From NCBI GenBank assembly GCA_017556145.1, contig JAFZCU010000004.1, positions 1-35,350 on the forward strand: 35,350 nt of DNA, written 5' to 3'. Both the position numbers and the translations under genes were made by a program. Source of the stretch: Prevotella sp. (GTDB lineage Bacteria > Bacteroidota > Bacteroidia > Bacteroidales > Bacteroidaceae). Below the pieces are notes generated by a model that saw only the letters and a list, made by a program, of their open reading frames with translations, was not told where the DNA came from and did not search any database. Shown piece by piece: positions 31,534-35,350 of the stretch; the stretch's first letter is position 1, and every line of letters starts with the position of its first letter.

Positions 31534-32898
31534 TTATTTGATGTCTTTGAAAATCTTGTGGAATGGTTTCTTGGGGAATTCCATCATCTTGTGACCTTCT
31601 GCCCAAGGATTCAGACCGCAGTTCATGAGCGGTGAGGGGATGATGTTAGCCCAGTGGGCAAGAGCCGTGCCGAGATTATAGATGCCCTCGCTGCCATAGA
31701 CCATCGACATGCCCTTACACATCAGCTTCTTCTGTGGATTGGCGGTGCCGAAGTCATCGAGTTGCTGGCGCCACAGATAGATCTGATCGCCGAGGTTCAC
31801 CTTCGCAGGACAGAGCGTCTGGCACGAGTTGCAGAGCGTGCAGGCGCTGACGTTGCCGGAATGTTTCTGTGGGTCGCGGAGCATGCCAAGGTTGATGCCG
31901 ATGGGACCTGGGATAAAGTAACTGTAAGAGTAGCCGCCCGAGCGACGATAGACTGGGCAGGTGTTCATGCACGAGCCACAGCGGATGCACTTCAAGGCCT
32001 CCCAGTGCTCAGGGTTGCCGATCCATTCAGAGCGGCCGTTGTCGACCAGCACAATATGCATCGGATGGGCCGTAGGGCGGGCCTTGCGGAAATGAGAAGT
32101 GAAGGTGGTGGTGGGCTGGCCTGTGCCTGCGCGGCAGAGCATGCGCTGAAAGACAGCCAGACAGTCGTAGTTGGGGATGATCTTCTCCAGGCCGATGGCG
32201 GCGATGTGCAGTTTCGGGCAGGAGGTCGACATGTCGGCATTGCCCTCGTTGGTGCAGACCACGATGTCGCCTGTTTCAGCGATACCGAAGTTGCCGCCCG
32301 TCATCCCGGCGTCGGCCGTCAGAAACTCGTTTCTCAGGCTTAGGCGGGCCACGTAAGTGAGGTAGGTGGGATCGTGATTGCCTTTTTCGCTGCCTAATTT
32401 CTCTTCAAAGAGTTCGCCCACGTCATCGTGGTTCAGATGGATGGCGGGCATGACGATGTGGCTCGGCTTCTGGCCTTTCAACTGAATGATGCGCTCTCCG
32501 AGGTCGGTCTCCACCACTTCGATGCCGTGCTCCTCCAGATAGGGGTTCATCTCGCATTCCTCTGTCAGCATCGACTTCGACTTTACAAGCTTCTTCACAT
32601 TGTGGTTCTTGAGGATGCCATAGACGATCTCATTGAACTCATGGGCATCCTTGGCCCAGTGAACGATACAGCCGTTTTCTTCGGCCTTCGTTGCAAACTG
32701 CTCAAGATACTCATCGAGATGGGTGATTGTGTGACGTTTGATCTGGGAAGCCTTCTCGCGCAACTGCTCCCATTCCTCGAGGCCGTATGCCATATTGTCA
32801 CGTTTGGTGCGTACTGCCCAGAAAGTGGCATCATGCCATTTGGCGTATGTCTGGTTCTTCAAGAACTCCTTCGCTGCTTTACTATGTCCTGTACTCAT
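31534..32898 (-). CDS. lutB: Lactate utilization iron-sulfur protein B
   Basis: 454 residues, normal for LutB/YkgF. The N-terminal LUD domain (about 60-290) contains VKSKSMLTEECEMNPYLEEHG, GERIIQLKGQKPSHIVMPAIH and TGNFGIAETGD-like GGNFGIAETGDIV. It is followed by two 4Fe-4S motifs, CIRCGSCMNTCP and CTLCNSCQTLCP, and a C-terminal tail. The protein links lactate oxidation to electron transfer together with LutA and LutC. It follows lutA after 48 bases of repeat-like sequence (TTAAAAGTAATAGTGAAAAG). Confidence 0.94.
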   Translation of the reverse strand: MSTGHSKAAKEFLKNQTYAKWHDATFWAVRTKRDNMAYGLEEWEQLREKASQIKRHTITHLDEYLEQFATKAEENGCIVHWAKDAHEFNEIVYGILKNHNVKKLVKSKSMLTEECEMNPYLEEHGIEVVETDLGERIIQLKGQKPSHIVMPAIHLNHDDVGELFEEKLGSEKGNHDPTYLTYVARLSLRNEFLTADAGMTGGNFGIAETGDIVVCTNEGNADMSTSCPKLHIAAIGLEKIIPNYDCLAVFQRMLCRAGTGQPTTTFTSHFRKARPTAHPMHIVLVDNGRSEWIGNPEHWEALKCIRCGSCMNTCPVYRRSGGYSYSYFIPGPIGINLGMLRDPQKHSGNVSACTLCNSCQTLCPAKVNLGDQIYLWRQQLDDFGTANPQKKLMCKGMSMVYGSEGIYNLGTALAHWANIIPSPLMNCGLNPWAEGHKMMEFPKKPFHKIFKDIK

Positions 32899-32904
32899 AA
32901 TCTA

Positions 32905-32935
32905 AAAGTTAAAAGTAATAGTGAAAAGTGAAAAA
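32905..32935 (+). repeat. AAAAGTGAAAA-type repeat tract between lutA and lutB
   Basis: AAAAGTTAAAAGTAATAGTG, then AAAAGTGAAAA. It closely resembles the tracts after the MATE and purT genes. On the lut coding strand it lies in the 48-base spacer. Confidence 0.55.
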
Positions 32936-32946
32936 TAAGCTTCCGC

Positions 32947-33684
32947 CTATAGGCCAGCGGCCAGAATTTCAACCACGTGCTTGAACTCGACATTCAGACC
33001 TTGCTTTTTGGCAACACCGGCCATGTGCATCAGACAAGAGCAGTCGGGACCTGTCACGAATCTCGCTCCTGTCTTCATGTGGCGCTGAACCTTGTCGATA
33101 CCCATCTGCTCGCTGATGGCCGTCTCTTCCACAGAGAACATGCCTCCAAAGCCACAGCACTCATCATTACGCTCGGGCTCCAAGACTTGGATGCCCTCCA
33201 CAAGATTCAGCAAGTCCTTGATCTTGTTGAACTTCGGAACGTTCTCTTCACTTGGAGAACTCAGGCCCAACTCTCTGACACCATGACACGAGTTGTGCAG
33301 GCTTACCTTATGCGGGAATGTGCCAAGAGGATGATTCACCTTGATGACATCATGCAAGAACTCAACGACATCCATAATCTTGCCGGAGGTCACGCACTCG
33401 TGCCTGCCCTTCAAAAGACGGGGATAGTTGATCTTAATAAAGGCTGTACAACTGACAGAGGGGGCGACAACATAGTCGAAACCCTTGAATTTCTCCTCGA
33501 ATTTCTCAGCGAGAGGAATGGCCTGCTTTTCAAAGCCGGCATTAGCCATTGGCTGTCCACAGCATGTTTGGTTGAGGGGATATTCCACGTCAAGACCAAG
33601 ATGCTTCAATAGCTTGTATGTGGCGACTCCTACCTGAGGATAAACCACGTCTACGTAACAGGGGATAAATAAACCGATCTTCAT
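32947..33684 (-). CDS. lutA: Lactate utilization protein A (CCG-domain Fe-S protein)
   Basis: 245 residues with two cysteine-rich CCG domains: NQTCCGQPMANAGF in the first half and ECCGFGGMFSVEE in the second, with the additional cysteines in IPCYVD, SVSCTAF, LHNSCHGVREL and DCSCLMHM. These bind an unusual iron-sulfur cluster and resemble heterodisulfide reductase subunits and GlcF. It is the first gene of the lutABC unit; a -7 element lies at 33727-33734. No lactate permease or LutR/LldR regulator is in the window. Confidence 0.94.
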   Translation of the reverse strand: MKIGLFIPCYVDVVYPQVGVATYKLLKHLGLDVEYPLNQTCCGQPMANAGFEKQAIPLAEKFEEKFKGFDYVVAPSVSCTAFIKINYPRLLKGRHECVTSGKIMDVVEFLHDVIKVNHPLGTFPHKVSLHNSCHGVRELGLSSPSEENVPKFNKIKDLLNLVEGIQVLEPERNDECCGFGGMFSVEETAISEQMGIDKVQRHMKTGARFVTGPDCSCLMHMAGVAKKQGLNVEFKHVVEILAAGL

Positions 33685-33726
33685 ATCGTTAGTGTATTAT
33701 TTAAGTTTTCAAGTCATTTTAGGCTA

Positions 33727-33734
33727 CAAATATA
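33727..33734 (-). promoter_or_regulatory. -7 element upstream of lutA
   Basis: TATATTTG on the minus strand, about 43 bases before ATG 33684. No good TTG lies 19-21 bases further upstream, so control by an activator is possible. Confidence 0.45.
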
Positions 33735-33808
33735 GTGAAAAATATTCAAAAAACATCATTTCTCCCTATTTTCTGGCGTGCTTTTATGTTTTATTAAAAG
33801 TATTTGCG

Positions 33809-33816
33809 TACCTTTG
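33809..33816 (+). promoter_or_regulatory. -7 element of the Bax-inhibitor-1 gene promoter
   Basis: TACCTTTG, about 52 bases before ATG 33869; the -33 region (33786-33788) is a poor match. Confidence 0.55.
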
Positions 33817-33868
33817 TGGCATAATATTTGTATGTCTATCAATGTGAAACCAATTTATTTAGAAGAAT

Positions 33869-34597
33869 ATGGATTATAAAAACGAACTCGATTTTGGATC
33901 GACAATGACTCGGGATCGCGAGCTCTCGATGTCTCAGGCTTTCCCTGTATTAATGCGAAAAGTATATGTGTGGATGTCGCTGGCATTGGCTATTACGGGT
34001 ATAACTGCCTTTGGTGTGGCCAACAGCCCGGGCGTTATGTCTGTCATCTTTAGCAACCAGATTGTTTTCTGGGGACTGGTGATTGCTGAGCTGGCACTGG
34101 TGTTTGCAATCAGTGGGGCCATCAACCGCCTGTCGCTGTCGACAGCTACGATGCTATTCGTCCTCTATTCTGTAATCAATGGCGTGGTGCTTTCCTCCAT
34201 CTTCCTCATCTATACGATGACGTCGATTGCCAGTGTATTCTTTATCACGGCGGGTACATTTGCGGTCATGGCTTTTATTGGCTATACCACAAAAACGGAC
34301 CTCACTTCGATGGGTAAGATCCTGTTGATGGCTATTATCGGATTGATTATTGCCTCGCTGGTGAATGTCTTTTTAGTGAAGAGCTCTGGCTTTGACCTGA
34401 TTATCAGCTATGCCGGTGTGCTGATCTTCGTTGGTCTGACGGCTTACGATTCGCAGAAAATCAAGAATATGTTGCAGATGGCTCCTGATGCTGGCAAGGC
34501 TTCGCAGAAGCTGGCTCTGGTAGGTGCGCTCTCGCTCTATCTTGACTTCATCAACCTCTTCATTTATCTGCTTCGTATCTTGGGTAAGAGAGAGTAA
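33869..34597 (+). CDS. Bax inhibitor-1/YccA family membrane protein
   Basis: 242 residues with seven predicted membrane helices starting at about residue 30 (VYVWMSLALAITGITAFGVA), the typical family size and topology. The polar N-terminus contains RELSMSQAFPVLMRKVYVWM, a conserved opening. The C-terminal part has the family motif LIFVGLTAYDSQKIKNM, with the Asp and Gln of the calcium/proton-sensing region, and ends ALSLYLDFINLFIYLLRILG. Bacterial members such as YccA and YetJ modulate FtsH or leak calcium. It is a single gene with its own -7 element and terminator. Confidence 0.93.
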   Translation: MDYKNELDFGSTMTRDRELSMSQAFPVLMRKVYVWMSLALAITGITAFGVANSPGVMSVIFSNQIVFWGLVIAELALVFAISGAINRLSLSTATMLFVLYSVINGVVLSSIFLIYTMTSIASVFFITAGTFAVMAFIGYTTKTDLTSMGKILLMAIIGLIIASLVNVFLVKSSGFDLIISYAGVLIFVGLTAYDSQKIKNMLQMAPDAGKASQKLALVGALSLYLDFINLFIYLLRILGKRE

Positions 34598-34617
34598 TTT
34601 TGATATGAATTAAAGCA

Positions 34618-34667
34618 AAAAAGGCCTACGCTTTATATATATAATAAGGTGTAGGTCTTTTGTTTTG
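34618..34667 (+). terminator. Terminator after the Bax-inhibitor-1 gene
   Basis: AGGCCTACGCTTTAT and ATAAGGTGTAGGTCT form a long imperfect stem (CCTAC/GTAGG exact) around an AT-rich loop, followed by TTTTGTTTTG. Confidence 0.8.
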
Positions 34668-34717
34668 TCAATATTTCCGAAAACTTTCATGTTTTTTGAA
34701 AAAAAGTTGCCGAAAAA

Positions 34718-34749
34718 TTTGGAGGGTATTGAAAATAGTCGTACCTTTG
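34718..34749 (+). promoter_or_regulatory. Promoter of the ribosomal RNA operon
   Basis: TTTG (34718-34721), a 20-base gap, TACCTTTG (34742-34749). It is AT-rich upstream (a GAAAAAAAGTT stretch), which could act as an UP-like element. Transcription should begin near 34756. Confidence 0.85.
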
Positions 34750-34755
34750 CATCCG

Positions 34756-34965
34756 CTTTCGCCCAAAAAGTTGGGCGTTTTGCATGAAAGAAAGAGTTCT
34801 TTGAGAGATTTACATAGACAGAAGTAGTACAAGAAGCAGGAGCAGAAATGCTCTTGGGTAAATGAACCGTCAATTTATAATTGAATAAGGTGCTTTAACT
34901 TGATACAGGATAGTCGTTCTGGGACAGAGATTACATTCCAGCAATGGAATAAAGATACAAATTAT
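34756..34965 (+). promoter_or_regulatory. rRNA operon leader with three perfect hairpins
   Basis: About 210 bases. CGCCCAA/TTGGGCG (34760-34777), followed by TTTTG, looks like a terminator placed directly at the transcript start. GAGCA-GAAA-TGCTC (34840-34853) and ATTCCA-GCAA-TGGAAT (34935-34950) are stable tetraloop hairpins nearer the 16S end. The segment TTCTTTGAGAGATTTAC resembles leader antitermination sequences in this phylum. No gene is seen here. Confidence 0.65.
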
Positions 34966-35350
34966 ACAATGAAGAGTTTGATCCTGGCTCAGGATGAACG
35001 CTAGCTACAGGCTTAACACATGCAAGTCGAGGGGCAGCAGGGAGAAAGCTTGCTTTCTTTGCTGGCGACCGGCGCACGGGTGAGTAACGCGTATCCAACC
35101 TGGCCCTTAGTAGGGGATAGCCCGGCGAAAGTCGGATTAATACCCTATGTTCTTCGTAGATGACATCTGAAATGAAGCAAAGATTAATCGCTAAGGGATG
35201 GGGATGCGTCTGATTAGGTAGTCGGCGGGGTAACGGCCCACCGAGCCATCGATCAGTAGGGGTTCTGAGAGGAAGGTCCCCCACATTGGAACTGAGACAC
35301 GGTCCAAACTCCTACGGGAGGCAGCAGTGAGGAATATTGGTCAATGGGCG
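34966..35350 (+). rRNA. rrs: 16S ribosomal RNA, 5' part
   Basis: The first 385 bases of 16S rRNA, continuing past the window. AGAGTTTGATCCTGGCTCAG lies at 34973; the mature 5' end is placed near 34966 by comparison with the E. coli numbering. The segment includes GGCTTAACACATGCAAGTCG, the conserved ACGGTCCAAACTCCTACGGG and TGGGGAATATTG-equivalent GAGGAATATTGGTCAATGGG. Variable regions V1 and V2 are of Bacteroidales type and closest to Prevotella by memory. The gene confirms that the window ends in an rRNA operon. Confidence 0.97.

Noticed and set aside
30814-31635. Long plus-strand frame of 273 codons opposite lutC and part of lutB
   Set aside because: It is antisense to well-supported lut genes, and its FTDFTD and NPLNPCHP peptides come from the inverted repeat at 31447-31531.
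34756-34965. tRNA gene searched for in the rRNA leader
   Set aside because: The hairpins are isolated and no cloverleaf or TTCGANTC-type T-loop was found.

Overview
This window comes from a chromosome of the Bacteroidales, most likely a gut or rumen Prevotellaceae (Prevotella sensu lato). The evidence is a 16S rRNA 5' end of Prevotella type, many promoters of the Bacteroidota form (TTG, a 20-base gap, then TAnnTTTG), few Shine-Dalgarno sites, and typical gene families such as BspA-like leucine-rich repeats, a DUF3987 primase-helicase and LutABC. Placement below family level is inference.

Layout. (1) 1-6776, plus strand: the end of a TolC-HlyD-ABC permease-ABC permease export operon, then a radical-SAM DNA repair/modification candidate and its usual DUF4130 partner. 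(2) 6833-12221, minus strand: ilvE, a membrane protein, trmB, a leucine-rich repeat surface protein and mrp. (3) 12385-13101, plus strand: an outer-membrane protein. (4) 13107-16100, minus strand: a subtilisin-like protease followed by xseA and xseB. (5) 16264-25319, plus strand: a MATE exporter, a cytidylate kinase-like protein, a YfcE-type phosphodiesterase, a dTDP-sugar cluster (RmlB, 3,4-ketoisomerase, acyltransferase, aminotransferase) with a lone sigma-region-4 protein and PurT in its middle, an exported protein and a CPBP protease. (6) 25343-30730: an accessory island, partly AT-rich and gene-poor, marked by four copies of a GCAACG-rich repeat. The last two copies form 38/40-matching terminal inverted repeats around three genes, ending with a 796-residue PrimPol/DUF3987 protein. 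(7) 30835-33684, minus strand: lutABC. (8) 33869-34597: a Bax-inhibitor-1 family protein. (9) 34718-35350: promoter, leader and 5' end of an rRNA operon.

The most notable points are these. First, three unrelated housekeeping enzymes (Mrp, TrmB, XseA) carry in-frame runs of one 9-base unit, TCNGANNAN, read as Ser-Glu/Asp-Tyr/Asn, in what appear to be surface loops. This looks like a dispersed repeat that tolerates or exploits coding sequence. Second, the island at 26676-30730 looks like an undescribed inverted-repeat-bounded unit with its own primase-helicase, iteron-like repeats and no transposase. A second inverted-repeat pair lies directly beside it and encloses a small membrane protein and an overlooked 29-residue membrane peptide. 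Third, the radical-SAM protein ends in a sliding-clamp-binding-like motif. All family names rest on motif recognition by eye; no database search was run.
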